DNA of 60,903 nucleotides, taken from contig JAGOME010000015.1 in assembly GCA_017993715.1 (NCBI GenBank), positions 1-60,903 of the forward strand, read 5' to 3'. This stretch comes from Phycicoccus sp. Lineage in GTDB: Bacteria > Actinomycetota > Actinomycetes > Actinomycetales > Dermatophilaceae. Shown here piece by piece: positions 1 through 9,200 of this stretch. The notes below the pieces were generated by a model, which was not told the origin of the DNA, did no database searches, and saw nothing but the letters and a program-made list of their open reading frames with translations. Position numbers and translations under genes: made by a program. Numbering within the stretch: position 1 is the first letter of the stretch; each line of letters starts with the position of its first letter.

Positions 1-127
1 TACGGGACTTCACTGCTGTCTTGGGCATTGTGCTCATGCCCTGGATCTTCTCGGTCATCGGTGACCAGCCTTCCTCGCCGACTCTTGCCGGCGTGTCGGC
101 CAGAAACACCGTTCCTCGGACAGTCCC

Positions 128-1336
128 TCAGGATGTCCACCCAACGGGGTCAACCTCACGGGCGAGTTCGAGCAGGTTGGCTTGGATCAGGTCCATGTCG
201 CGGCGGAGTTGGGCGGGGTTGGCGGTGGTCAATATCGCGGTCAGGGCTTTGTGGTCGTGGGGGTCGAGCAGGCCGGGGTGGTCACGGGTCAACCGGGTCA
301 GCGGGGTCGCGGCTTGGTCGTAGGTTTTGGTGACTTTCGCGCCGCGGCGGGTCTTGGAGGTCAGTTTCTGCTGGGGCCGGAACACGTTGCGCAGCTGGGA
401 CTGGATCGGCCACATCTGGTTGAGCAGGTCCAGCTCGTGGGGGGTGTCGTAGCGGTAGTAGCCGGCGGACTGACGGACCTCGGTCCAGTTCTTCTGCTCG
501 ACGTGGGCTTGGTCGTTCTTATGGTTCGGGCGGCCACGGGTGAAGGTGATCTGCCGGTCGGTGCACCACTTGAGCAGGTGGTGGTTGATGAACTCGCTGC
601 CGTTGTCCGAATGGATCCCCAGGATCGCGAACGGGAACCGAATCATCAGGTGCTGCAGGCCGGCTGAGACGATGCGTTCACCCTTGGACCGCACCGTGAT
701 CGCTTCGGTCCAGCCGGTGGCGATATCGGTGGCGTCCAGGGTGTACGCGAAGTGGCCGTTGTTGTCGCCGCCGTCGTGAGAGACCAGGTCGATCTCGATG
801 AACCCCGCGGTGGTGTCGTCCCACTCGTGCCACGTCTTCAGCGGGATGCTCGACTTGAGCAGACTGCCCGGGCGGGTCATCGAGCGGCCTTTGCCGGCGA
901 CCAACCCGACCCGGTACGGCTTGAGGCGGCGGTCGATCGTGGCCGGGGACATCGCCAGCAGCAACTGCGTGTGCGCGTCGTCCAGGTCGAGTTCGTGGTA
1001 GGCCCGCAGCCGGGGAACCAACGCGGGCAGGCCTGGTTGGAGGATCTTGCCCGAGGGGCCGCCCAGGATGACCCAGCAGCGCAGTAGCGCCTCGATGACC
1101 GTGTCGTCGTACCGGCAGGTCCGGGCCCGAGGCGTCCGGGCCGGGACGGGCCCGCCAGCCAATTCGCGCCGCAGGACCTTGCGGGCATGGTCCCGGTGCC
1201 ACCCCGTGACCAAGGTGACCGCGTCCAGCACCTCAGACTTCTCCGCCCTAGTCCCCTTGCGGTATCGGTCCACCTGGGCCTTGGTCACCTGCCGCCGCGT
1301 CGCCAACGTGAGCTCCATCCTCGGATCGTGACCCAC
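128..1336 (-). mobile_element. DDE integrase-core transposase of an insertion sequence
   Basis: An intact transposase of 402 residues. The N-terminal third is a helical DNA-binding region. The catalytic core has the expected DDE spacing: first Asp in FIEIDLVSHDGG, second in HSDNGSEF, Glu in HVEQKNW. This is an RNase H-like rve fold that would cut and rejoin element ends. The architecture resembles the ISNCY/IS1202-type elements, but I cannot assign a family without a search. The GTG at 1336 has an AAGGA about 7 bases upstream; an ATG at 1318 is the alternative start. The gene is uninterrupted, so the element may be active. It lies beside tRNA-Tyr. No inverted copy of the right-side repeat is visible near base 1, so the left end is not located. 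Confidence 0.85.
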
Positions 1337-1396
1337 GCGGGCATCCTTGGATGAGTCAACGACTCCTGCTACGCGGGCATCTTGGATGAGTCAACG
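1335..1396. repeat. Two direct copies of a 26-27 bp motif at the IS right end
   Basis: Positions 1335-1361 and 1371-1396 carry the same motif (core TTGGATGAGTCAACG), differing by one inserted C. They sit immediately upstream of the transposase start, where a terminal transposase-binding repeat would be expected. I infer an IS end with a duplicated binding site. Confidence 0.55.
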
Positions 1397-1450
1397 CGCG
1401 GATTCGGCGTGCGCCTGCCGGGTTGCTATTGTTGCCTGCGCACGACACCC

Positions 1451-1534
1451 GGCGGGTTGCCCGAGCGGCCAATGGGAGCGGACTGTAAATCCGTCGCGAA
1501 AGCTTCGAAGGTTCGAATCCTTCACCCGCCACCA
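1451..1534 (+). tRNA. tRNA-Tyr (GTA)
   Basis: Acceptor stem GGCGGGT pairs with ACCCGCC (1524-1530). The anticodon loop is CTGTAAA, giving anticodon GTA. It has the long variable arm of class II tRNAs and a T-loop GTTCGAATC. The 3' CCA is genome-encoded (discriminator A at 1531, CCA 1532-1534). Confidence 0.95.
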
Positions 1535-1541
1535 CGTGCTG

Positions 1542-1584
1542 CGAAGGGCCCTTGACTAGCGCAATGCCGGTCACGGGCCCTTCG
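1542..1584 (+). terminator. Hairpin downstream of tRNA-Tyr
   Basis: CGAAGGGCCC (1542-1551) pairs perfectly with GGGCCCTTCG (1575-1584) around a 23-base loop. It begins eight bases after the tRNA 3' end and is its likely terminator. There is no U-tract, as is usual in actinobacteria. Confidence 0.65.
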
Positions 1585-1615
1585 TGCATCGCCAGGCCTT
1601 CGGCCGGCAGCCCCC

Positions 1616-2251
1616 TCAGGAGGCGGAGCTCACCTGGGCCAGCAGCCGTTCGAACGGCGTGACGTCGGCGAACTCATCCGCGACGGTGCGTCGCCGCGAC
1701 GGCGTCGCTGCGGCATTCGTGGCGTTCGCGGCATTCCCAGGGGACAGCAGCCCCGCGAACTCCCGCGTCGCGCGGCCGATCCGCTGAGTCAGCTCCGCGC
1801 TGGCGAAGTCGTCCGTGGCCGCGAAGACACCCGTGGGGACGACGACGGCGTGCAGGTAGGCGAACAGCGGTCGCAGGGCATGCTCCAGCACCAGGGAATG
1901 CCGTGCCGTGCCGGCCGTCGCGGCGATCAGCACCGGGGTGCCGTCGATCGTCTCGGGCTCCAGCACATCGAAGAACATCTTGAACAGGCCGGAGTAGGAC
2001 GCGGCAAACACGGGAGTGACGACCACCAGCCCATCCGCGGCGCGCACCGCGTCCTGCGCCGCCGCCAGCTCGGGGCCGGGGAATCCGGTCAACAGTTGGT
2101 CGGTGAGCTGATGCGCGAGCGGCCGCAGCTCCAGGTGGGTCACCGTGGCTGCGGGCCGGGTCGCGCTGACCGCCTCGGCGAGGCGGTCAGCGAGCAGCCG
2201 GGTCGACGACGGGGTGGACAGCCCCGCCGAGATGACGACGATCGAGGTCAC
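1616..2251 (-). CDS. NAD(P)H-dependent FMN reductase (CE1759-like)
   Basis: A flavodoxin-like FMN reductase of 211 residues. It would use NAD(P)H to supply reduced FMN to a partner monooxygenase in the cytoplasm. The N-terminus has the phosphate-binding stretch after IVVISAGLS. The middle has the VVVTPVFAASYSGLFK segment typical of NADPH-dependent FMN reductases, where flavin phosphate and dimer contacts lie. The ATG overlaps the stop of the upstream luciferase-like gene in ATGA, so the two are translationally coupled. This matches the known pairing of CE1758-type LLM monooxygenases with CE1759-type reductases. The C-terminal tail carries Asn-Ala runs encoded by AAT GCC, the DNA motif discussed in the findings. 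The substrate of the pair is unknown. Confidence 0.85.
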   Translation of the reverse strand: MTSIVVISAGLSTPSSTRLLADRLAEAVSATRPAATVTHLELRPLAHQLTDQLLTGFPGPELAAAQDAVRAADGLVVVTPVFAASYSGLFKMFFDVLEPETIDGTPVLIAATAGTARHSLVLEHALRPLFAYLHAVVVPTGVFAATDDFASAELTQRIGRATREFAGLLSPGNAANATNAAATPSRRRTVADEFADVTPFERLLAQVSSAS

Positions 2252-3417
2252 GCCTGCACCCCGGCATTCTGCGCGTCCTGCAGCGAGTCCTCGGCGCGGT
2301 GACCGGTCGCGCTGTCCGCCTCGGCGTAGACCGTGGCGTCGCGCGCTCCTCCCGCAGCGGCCACCAGCGAGGCGTGGGTGGGGGCTTCGGGGACGTGCGC
2401 GGGCCGGCCTTCGGCGAACCCGCGACGCAGGTCTGGGAGAATCTCACCGAGCAGATCCAGTTGTTCCAGAACGGTTTTCAGGGGCAAACCCGCGTGGTCA
2501 ACGAGGAATAGCTGCCGCTGGTAGTCGCCGACATAGTCCCGCGAGGCGAGGGTGCGCTCGAGGACCTGCTGCGGCGACCCGACGACGAGTGGCGTCTCCC
2601 GCGTGAAGTCCTCCAAGGACGGCCCGTGGCCATAAACGGGGGCGTTGTCGAAGTACGGGCGGAACTCGGTGACGGCATCCTGGCTGCGCGGCCGCATGAA
2701 GAACTGGCCGCCCAACCCGACGATGGCGGTGTCCGCAGACCCGTGGCCGTAGTGCTCGAAGCGCCGACGGTAGAGGTCCACCATCTGCTGGGTGTGACGG
2801 ATCGGCCAAAAGATGTGGTTATGGAAGAACCCATCCCCGTAATAGGCCGCCTGCTCGGCGATCTCGGGGCTGCGGATCGAGCCGTGCCAGACGAACGGCG
2901 CGATGCCGTCGAGGGGGCGGGGTGTGGCGGTGTAGCCCTGCAGCGGGGTGCGGAACTTCCCCTCCCAGTCCACGACGTCCTCGGTCCAGAGCCGCCGCAG
3001 GAGCGCGTAGTTCTCGACGGCGAGGTTGATGCCCTGGCGGATGTCCTTGCCGAACCACGGATAGACCGGGCCGGTGTTGCCGCGGCCGAGCATGAGGTCG
3101 ACCCGGCCGTCGGTGAGGTGCTGGATCTTCGCGTAGTCCTCGGCGATCAGGACAGGGTCCGTCGTGGTGATCAACGTGGTGGCGGTGGAGAGCAGCAGGC
3201 GCTGCGTCTGCGCGCCGATGTAGGCCAGCGTGGCCGTCGGGTTCGAGGCCACGAAGGGCGGGTTGTGGTGCTCGCCCGTCGCAAACACGTCCAGGCCCAC
3301 CTCCTCCGCCTTCTTGGCGATCGTGACGGTCGCCTTGATGCGCTCGTACTCGGTGGGCGTGCGGCCGGTCGTGGGGTCCGTCGTGACGTCGCCGACGCTG
3401 AAGATGCCGATCTGCAT
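2248..3417 (-). CDS. FMN-dependent luciferase-like monooxygenase (CE1758-like)
   Basis: A luciferase-like monooxygenase (LLM) of 389 residues with a TIM-barrel fold. It would oxidise an unidentified substrate with reduced FMN and O2. The sequence opens MQIGIFSVGDV. It has the GEHHNPPF loop near residue 50 and RVDLMLGRGNTGPV, which is the conserved LLM phosphate/flavin region. I chose ATG 3417 because AGAGGG lies at good spacing and the family begins here; an upstream in-frame start would add 17 non-conserved residues. It is the first gene of a two-gene operon with the FMN reductase, overlapping it by 4 bases. The region upstream carries a perfect palindrome that is a likely regulator site. 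Confidence 0.87.
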   Translation of the reverse strand: MQIGIFSVGDVTTDPTTGRTPTEYERIKATVTIAKKAEEVGLDVFATGEHHNPPFVASNPTATLAYIGAQTQRLLLSTATTLITTTDPVLIAEDYAKIQHLTDGRVDLMLGRGNTGPVYPWFGKDIRQGINLAVENYALLRRLWTEDVVDWEGKFRTPLQGYTATPRPLDGIAPFVWHGSIRSPEIAEQAAYYGDGFFHNHIFWPIRHTQQMVDLYRRRFEHYGHGSADTAIVGLGGQFFMRPRSQDAVTEFRPYFDNAPVYGHGPSLEDFTRETPLVVGSPQQVLERTLASRDYVGDYQRQLFLVDHAGLPLKTVLEQLDLLGEILPDLRRGFAEGRPAHVPEAPTHASLVAAAGGARDATVYAEADSATGHRAEDSLQDAQNAGVQA

Positions 3418-3491
3418 GGTGTGCCCTCTTGCCGTGTGGGTGGTGACTTCGGTGCTTCGCCCACCCAAGTGGGATGGACGCCACGGATAAC

Positions 3492-3513
3492 AATAGTTGT
3501 AGATTCAACTATT
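3492..3513. promoter_or_regulatory. Palindromic operator candidate upstream of the monooxygenase pair
   Basis: AATAGTTG (3492-3499) and CAACTATT (3506-3513) form a perfect 8-bp inverted repeat around a 6-bp AT-rich spacer. It is conspicuously AT-rich against the GC-rich background and lies 75 bp upstream of the monooxygenase start. The TAGTTG-N6-CAACTA shape suits a MarR-type dimer. No regulator gene is adjacent. Confidence 0.55.
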
Positions 3514-3648
3514 CCCAGCAGGTCCCGAGGACCAGGCGGGTGACGTGAGGAGTCCCACCTCGCCGTCCAGGTGAATGCTCACTCGCTAACGTGGGCGCCT
3601 CGGGGCGTGCTCGCCGATGCGCAGCGAGCGGCATGGACGAGGAGTGAG

Positions 3649-4275
3649 ATGACGACCGGACACGTCGACGGGATCGCGGCCCTGGAGGCCATGACAGCGC
3701 CTCCTGGTCCACCCGAGCAGGGCACCGCCTATGACTCCGTCATCCGGGAGCTGCGGGGACTGCTCGATGCGGTGGCCGGCGCGAGCCCGGACGTCGCTAC
3801 GTGCGCCGAGCTCGCCGAGGACCTCGCAGCGTGGAAGCAGCGACTCCAGCCCACCCAGGTCAACGAGGCGGCGCGCATGTGGGGCCACTGGATGGCCGTG
3901 CCAGGTCGGGCGCAGGCACTGGTGCCGGCGTGGGCACATGAGGATCGCACCGGCGAGATCTTCTCCAGCACGGTCGAGTTCGGCCGATTCCACGTGGGCG
4001 AGAACGGCGCCGCGCACGGTGGGGCCATTGCGCTGTTGTTCGACGAGTTCCTCGGCGGGGTGCCGATTCTGCGCAAGCTCCCGTGGTCTCGCACGGCCTA
4101 CCTCAAGACTGACTACCGCTCGGTCACCCCGATCGGGGTGCCGCTGCAGATCACCGCCTGGCTCGAGCGGCTCGACGGTCGCAAGCAGTTCGTCCGCGGC
4201 CAACTGCACGACGGGGACCGCCTCTGCGCGCAAGCCGAGGGCCTGTGGGTGGCGCTGCGCCCCGGCCAGCCGTAG
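3649..4275 (+). CDS. PaaI-like hotdog-fold thioesterase
   Basis: A protein of 208 residues whose C-terminal two thirds look like a single hotdog domain of the PaaI/acyl-CoA thioesterase type. The conserved helix region reads ENGAAHGGAIALLFDEFLG, in which His-Gly-Gly and the downstream Asp/Glu are the catalytic neighbourhood. It is followed by the strands YLKTDYRSVTPIGVPL. It would hydrolyse an acyl-CoA of unknown chain. The N-terminal ~70 residues are helical and family-variable. I chose ATG 3649 because AGGAGTGAG lies directly upstream; an earlier in-frame start adds 26 unlikely residues. A long hairpin follows the gene. Confidence 0.8.
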   Translation: MTTGHVDGIAALEAMTAPPGPPEQGTAYDSVIRELRGLLDAVAGASPDVATCAELAEDLAAWKQRLQPTQVNEAARMWGHWMAVPGRAQALVPAWAHEDRTGEIFSSTVEFGRFHVGENGAAHGGAIALLFDEFLGGVPILRKLPWSRTAYLKTDYRSVTPIGVPLQITAWLERLDGRKQFVRGQLHDGDRLCAQAEGLWVALRPGQP

Positions 4276-4290
4276 ACCGTCTTGATCGTG

Positions 4291-4343
4291 CGGTCCCGGG
4301 GGGCCAGGGGTGCGCCCCGACGCACCCTTGGCCCCCCGGACCG
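4291..4343 (+). terminator. Long hairpin after the thioesterase gene
   Basis: A ~23-bp, nearly perfect stem runs from CGGTCCCGGGG at 4291 to its complement ending at 4343, around the loop CCCCGA. There is no U-tract. It most likely ends transcription of the thioesterase gene. Confidence 0.7.
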
Positions 4344-4426
4344 GCGTTGGTACGGTGCCGAGACCGCAGTCGTGACCAGGAGGCCGTCGTGACACCACCA
4401 CCCGTTGGGCGATTGGTCCAGGGCCG

Positions 4427-6139
4427 ATGACCGGAATGCCGCGAGCGGCCTATGACTACGACCTCGGCTCCTACGGACGTGACGTCACCACGTCGAATGC
4501 TGCGGCGCGCGACTGGGTGAACCGTGGCTTGGTGTGGACCTACGGCTTCAACCACGACGAGGCGGTCGTCTGTTTCGAGGAAGCGCTCCGCCACGACCCG
4601 GATTGCGCTCTGGCCCACTGGGGGATCGCATACGCATTGGGCCCCAACTACAACAAGCCGTGGGAGTTCTTCGCGCCCGAGGAGGCGGCCGAGATCGAGG
4701 AGCGCGCTCGCGCCGCCGCCGGTCGCGCGGCCGCCCTGGCACCTCGCGCCTCCCCGGTCGAGCGCGCCCTGATCGAGGCCCTGGCCACGCGCTATCCGGG
4801 TGGCCTGCCGCTCCAGGACGGCGGGGCGTGGGAGGCCACCTATGCCGCCGCGATGGAGGCGGCGTATGCCGCCCATTCCGATGATCTCGACGTCTGCTCA
4901 CTCACGGCTGAAGCCCTGATGAACCTCGACGCCTGGCAGCTGTGGGACCAGCGCACCGGCGAGCCTGCGGCCGGGACTCGCACCGTGGACGCCAAAGCGA
5001 TCCTCGATCGGGCCCTCGCCGCACCGGGCGGCGCCTCACATCCTGGCCTGCTGCACATGTACATCCACCTCATGGAGATGTCCAAGACGCCGGAGCAGGC
5101 TCTGCCCGTGGCCGACCTGCTCCGCGGGCTCGTCCCTGATGCCGGCCATCTGGAGCACATGCCCACCCATATCGACGTCCTCGTCGGCGACTACCGGCGG
5201 GTCATCGCGAGCAACTCGGACGCCATCCGGGCCGATGCGAAGTATGTCGCGCACCGTGGTCCGCTGAACTTCTACACGCTGTATCGCGCGCACAACCTGC
5301 ACTTCCGTATCTATGGGGCGATGTTCCTCGGGCAGTCCCAGGTGGCCCTGGACACCGCAGACCTCCTCGAGGCGGCCATCCCCGAGGAGCTCCTGCGGGT
5401 GTCGCTGCCGCCGATGGCGGACTGGCTGGAGAGCTTCGTGCCGATGCGGGTGCACGTCCTCATCCGCTTTGGGCGGTGGGACGACCTGATCGCGCTCCCG
5501 CTCCCCGAGGACGCCGAGGTGTATGCCGTCACCACGGCGATGCTCCATTACGGCAAGGGCGTCGCGTATGCCGCGAGCGGCCGGGTCGCGCAGGCCGAGG
5601 CGGAGCGCGAGCTGTTCCTCTCGGCATTCGCCGCTGTCCCGGAGAGCCGAATGCTGTTCAACAACACCGCCCGGGACATCCTGGCCGTGGCGGAGGCGAT
5701 GCTCGACGGCGAGTTGGAGTACCGCAAAGGCAACCACGCCGCCGCATTCGCCCATCTCCGGCGCAGCGTCGACCTTGATGACAACCTGCCCTACGACGAG
5801 CCATGGGGGTGGATGCAGCCGACCCGTCATGCGCTCGGCGCGCTCTTGCTCGAACAAGGCGAGATCGCGCAGGCCGAGGCCGTCTATCGTGCCGATCTCG
5901 GCCTGGACCCAACGCTGCCGCGGGCCTGCCAGCACCCGGGCAACCTCTGGGCGCTGCACGGCTACCACGAGTGCCTCGTCCAGCTGGGCAAGACCGAGCT
6001 CGCCGGCGTCATCGCCCAGCAGCTCGCGATCGCGTCGGCCACGGCCGATGTGCCGATCACGGCGTCCTGCTTCTGTCGGCTGGAGGTCGCCGCGCCCGAG
6101 TCGGATGGCGACGAAGGGTGCTGCCACGGCTCGCAGTAA
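4427..6139 (+). CDS. Tetratricopeptide-repeat protein, function unknown
   Basis: A cytosolic protein of 570 residues built largely of TPR-like helical pairs. An early repeat reads NHDEAVVCFEEALRHDPDCA, and a later one is around residues 460-500 (LGALLLEQGEIAQAEAVYRA). Conserved-looking blocks between repeats, such as HMYIHLMEMSKTPEQAL and HLEHMPTHIDVLVGDY, carry many His and Met. They suggest this is more than a simple scaffold, possibly a metal- or cofactor-linked family related to TTC38-like proteins, which is inference. The start at 4427 has only a weak upstream purine stretch; the ATG at 4436 is an alternative. No signal peptide. The carboxylase gene follows after 132 bp. Confidence 0.75.
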   Translation: MTGMPRAAYDYDLGSYGRDVTTSNAAARDWVNRGLVWTYGFNHDEAVVCFEEALRHDPDCALAHWGIAYALGPNYNKPWEFFAPEEAAEIEERARAAAGRAAALAPRASPVERALIEALATRYPGGLPLQDGGAWEATYAAAMEAAYAAHSDDLDVCSLTAEALMNLDAWQLWDQRTGEPAAGTRTVDAKAILDRALAAPGGASHPGLLHMYIHLMEMSKTPEQALPVADLLRGLVPDAGHLEHMPTHIDVLVGDYRRVIASNSDAIRADAKYVAHRGPLNFYTLYRAHNLHFRIYGAMFLGQSQVALDTADLLEAAIPEELLRVSLPPMADWLESFVPMRVHVLIRFGRWDDLIALPLPEDAEVYAVTTAMLHYGKGVAYAASGRVAQAEAERELFLSAFAAVPESRMLFNNTARDILAVAEAMLDGELEYRKGNHAAAFAHLRRSVDLDDNLPYDEPWGWMQPTRHALGALLLEQGEIAQAEAVYRADLGLDPTLPRACQHPGNLWALHGYHECLVQLGKTELAGVIAQQLAIASATADVPITASCFCRLEVAAPESDGDEGCCHGSQ

Positions 6140-6271
6140 GGAACCGGCCCGCCGATGTGGGAGAAACCGGCACCCTGGGACTCCTTTTTCATCCGCATCC
6201 GCGTGCTGTCTGTAGCGAGCAAGGTGGTCAATTACTCGCCAGTCACTGGTGACCCATGACAGTCTCAGGCT

Positions 6272-9200
6272 GTGTCTACGTTCTCGCGGATCGCCATCGT
6301 CAACCGCGGTGAGGCGGCCATGCGCCTCATCCACGCTGTCCGAGACCTCAATGCGGCGAGGTCGGACGGCGAGCGGACGCAGATCATCGCCTTGCATACC
6401 GAGGGCGAGCGCACGGCCATGTTCGTGCGCGAGGCCGACATCGCCTACGACCTGGGGCCGGCCGCCAACCGTCCCTACCTCGACCATGCCGTCCTGGAGA
6501 AGGCCCTAGTCGAGACCGGCGCCGACGCGGCCTGGGTGGGCTGGGGCTTTGTCGCCGAGGACCCGACGTTTGCCGACCTGTGCGCTCGCATCGGCGTCAC
6601 CTTCATCGGGCCGGGCGGCGAGGCCATGCGCAAGCTCGGGGACAAGATCGGCAGCAAGCTCATCGCCGAGGAGGTCGGTGTTCCGGTCGCGCCGTGGAGC
6701 GGCGGCGGGGTCGACACCCTCGAGGACGCGACGGCGACGGCCAACCGCATCGGCTACCCGCTCATGCTCAAGGCGACGGCGGGCGGTGGCGGACGCGGCA
6801 TTCGCAAGGTCACCAATGACGCCGAGCTGGCCGCGGCCTACCAGCTCACCCGCGACGAGGCACAGCGTGCCTTCGGCTCCGGCGTGGTGTTCCTGGAGTC
6901 CCTGGTCACCGGTGCCCGCCACGTCGAGGTGCAGGTCATCGCCGACGGTCAAGGCACCGCCTGGGCGATCGGTGTGCGCGACTGCTCCGTCCAGCGCCGC
7001 AACCAGAAGGTGATCGAGGAGTCCGCGTCGGTCGTCATGACCGCCGAGCAGGCCACCGTGCTCAAGGAGAGCGCCGAGCGGCTGGCCGTCGCGGTCGATT
7101 ACTCCGGTGCGGGCACCGTCGAGTTCCTCTTCCAGCCGCAGGACGGGACGTTCGCCTTCCTCGAGGTCAACACCCGCCTCCAGGTCGAGCACCCCATCAC
7201 CGAGGTCGTCACCGGCACCGACCTGGTCGCGCTCCAGATCCACGTCGCCCAAGGTGGCCGGCTCGACGGGGCCCGCCCCGGCGAGCTCGGTCACGCCGTC
7301 GAGGCCCGCCTCAACGCGGAAGACCCGGACCGCGACTTCGCCCCCGCGCCGGGCCGGATCGCCCACCTCGAGTTGCCTGCTGGACCCGGCATTCGAGTGG
7401 ATACCGGTGTGGCAGAGGGTGACTCGATCCCCGCCGACTTCGACTCGATGATCGCCAAGATCATCGCCTGGGGTCCGACGCGCGACATCGCTCTCGCCCG
7501 ACTCCGTCGCGCCATGGGGGAGACCACTGTCGTCATCGAAGGTGGCGCGACGAACAAGTCGTTCATCCTCGACCTCCTGCGCGAGCCCGACGTCATCGAC
7601 GGCTCCGCCGACACCGGCTGGATCGACCGGATCCGCGGCGAGGGTGGTCTGTTCAACAACACCCACTCCGGGATCGCTCTGGTCGCCGCGGGCATCGCCG
7701 CCTACGAGGAGGAGGAGTCCGTGGAGCGGGCGCGATTCCTCGCGACCGCCCGGGGCGGACGCCCGCAGGCCCGCCATCAGGTCGGGGCGCCGATCGAGCT
7801 GACGTTGCGGGGCGCGGCCTACAAACTCGTCGTGCTCCGCACCGGCCCGACCCGATTCCGGGTCACCATCTCCGGGGCGGGTGAGGGCCGCGCCGACGCC
7901 GAGATCGAGGTGCAAGGCCCGTATGCCGCGCGCTTGACCACCGGTGGACGGTCCTACCGGCTCGTCATGGCGACCCACGGCCCGACCCATGTCGTCGAGG
8001 TCGATGGCGTCACCCACCGCGTCAGCCGCGATGAGGGTGGCGTCCTGCGATCGCCCGCACCTGCCCTGGTCGTGGCCACCCCGATCGCGGTCGGTGACCG
8101 GGTCGAGGAGGGCGCCCCGGCAGTCGTGCTGGAGTCGATGAAGATGGAGACCGTGCTGCCGGCTCCGTTCACCGGAGTCGTCAAGGAGCTGCTCGTCTCC
8201 AGTGGCAGCCAGGTGGAGACCGGTGCCCCACTCATGCGGATCGACCCGGTCAGCGATGACGAGGACGACGCGGTTGCGGTGGAGGCCGTCGAGCCGGAGG
8301 TCGTCGACCTCGACCTCGATGGCGCCGCCGATTCCGACCAAGGCCTGACGCGCAGCCGCACCGACCTGGTGTCGATGTTCCTCGGCTACGACCTCGACCT
8401 GTCCGACCAGGGCGAACGCCTCACGAACTACATGTCGGCCCGCGCCGAGCTCGTCGAGCAGGGCGGCTCGCCCATCGCCGACGAGATCGACCTGCTCGGG
8501 GTCTTCGCGGACTTCGCCGAGCTGTCCCGCAACCGACCAGCCGGGGAGGACGACCGGGTCGAACTCCAGGTCCACAGCCCGCGCGAGTACGTCCACACGT
8601 ACCTGCTGACGCTCGACACCGATCGGGCGGGCCTGCCGGAGGGTTTCCGGACCCGCCTGGAGAGGGTGCTCGCGCACTACGGAGTGACCAGCCTGGATCG
8701 GACGCCTGCGCTGGAGGAGGCGGTGTTCCGCCTCTTCCTCACCCAGCAGCGGACTGCCCCGGACATCTACACGACCATGACGATTCTGCGGCAGTGGATC
8801 ACCGAGCCGCCGCCGGCGCAGGACCAGGCAGACGCCGCCCACGACTTGCTCGAACGCCTCATCGTCGCCACCCAGCTGCGCTTCCCCGCCCTGGGTGACC
8901 TGGCGCGGTCCGTCCGTTTCCGCTGGTTCGACCAGCCAGTCGTCGACGCTGACCGCGAGAGTGTCCTGGCCCGGGTCGAGCCGGAGATCGAGGCCATTGC
9001 CTTGATGCCGGACTCCCCGGAGCGCTCGGCGCGGATGGAGGCCTTGGCCGAGATCCCCGAGCGGATCGTTTCCTTCCTGGGCAAACGGCTTGCCCTTGGC
9101 ATCCCGGACGTTGAGCCGATGCTCGCCGTCCTCATCCAGCGTCACTACCGCGAGTACGGCCTGGAACAGTCCGAGGAGCTCATCGTCGACGGGCGCCCGT

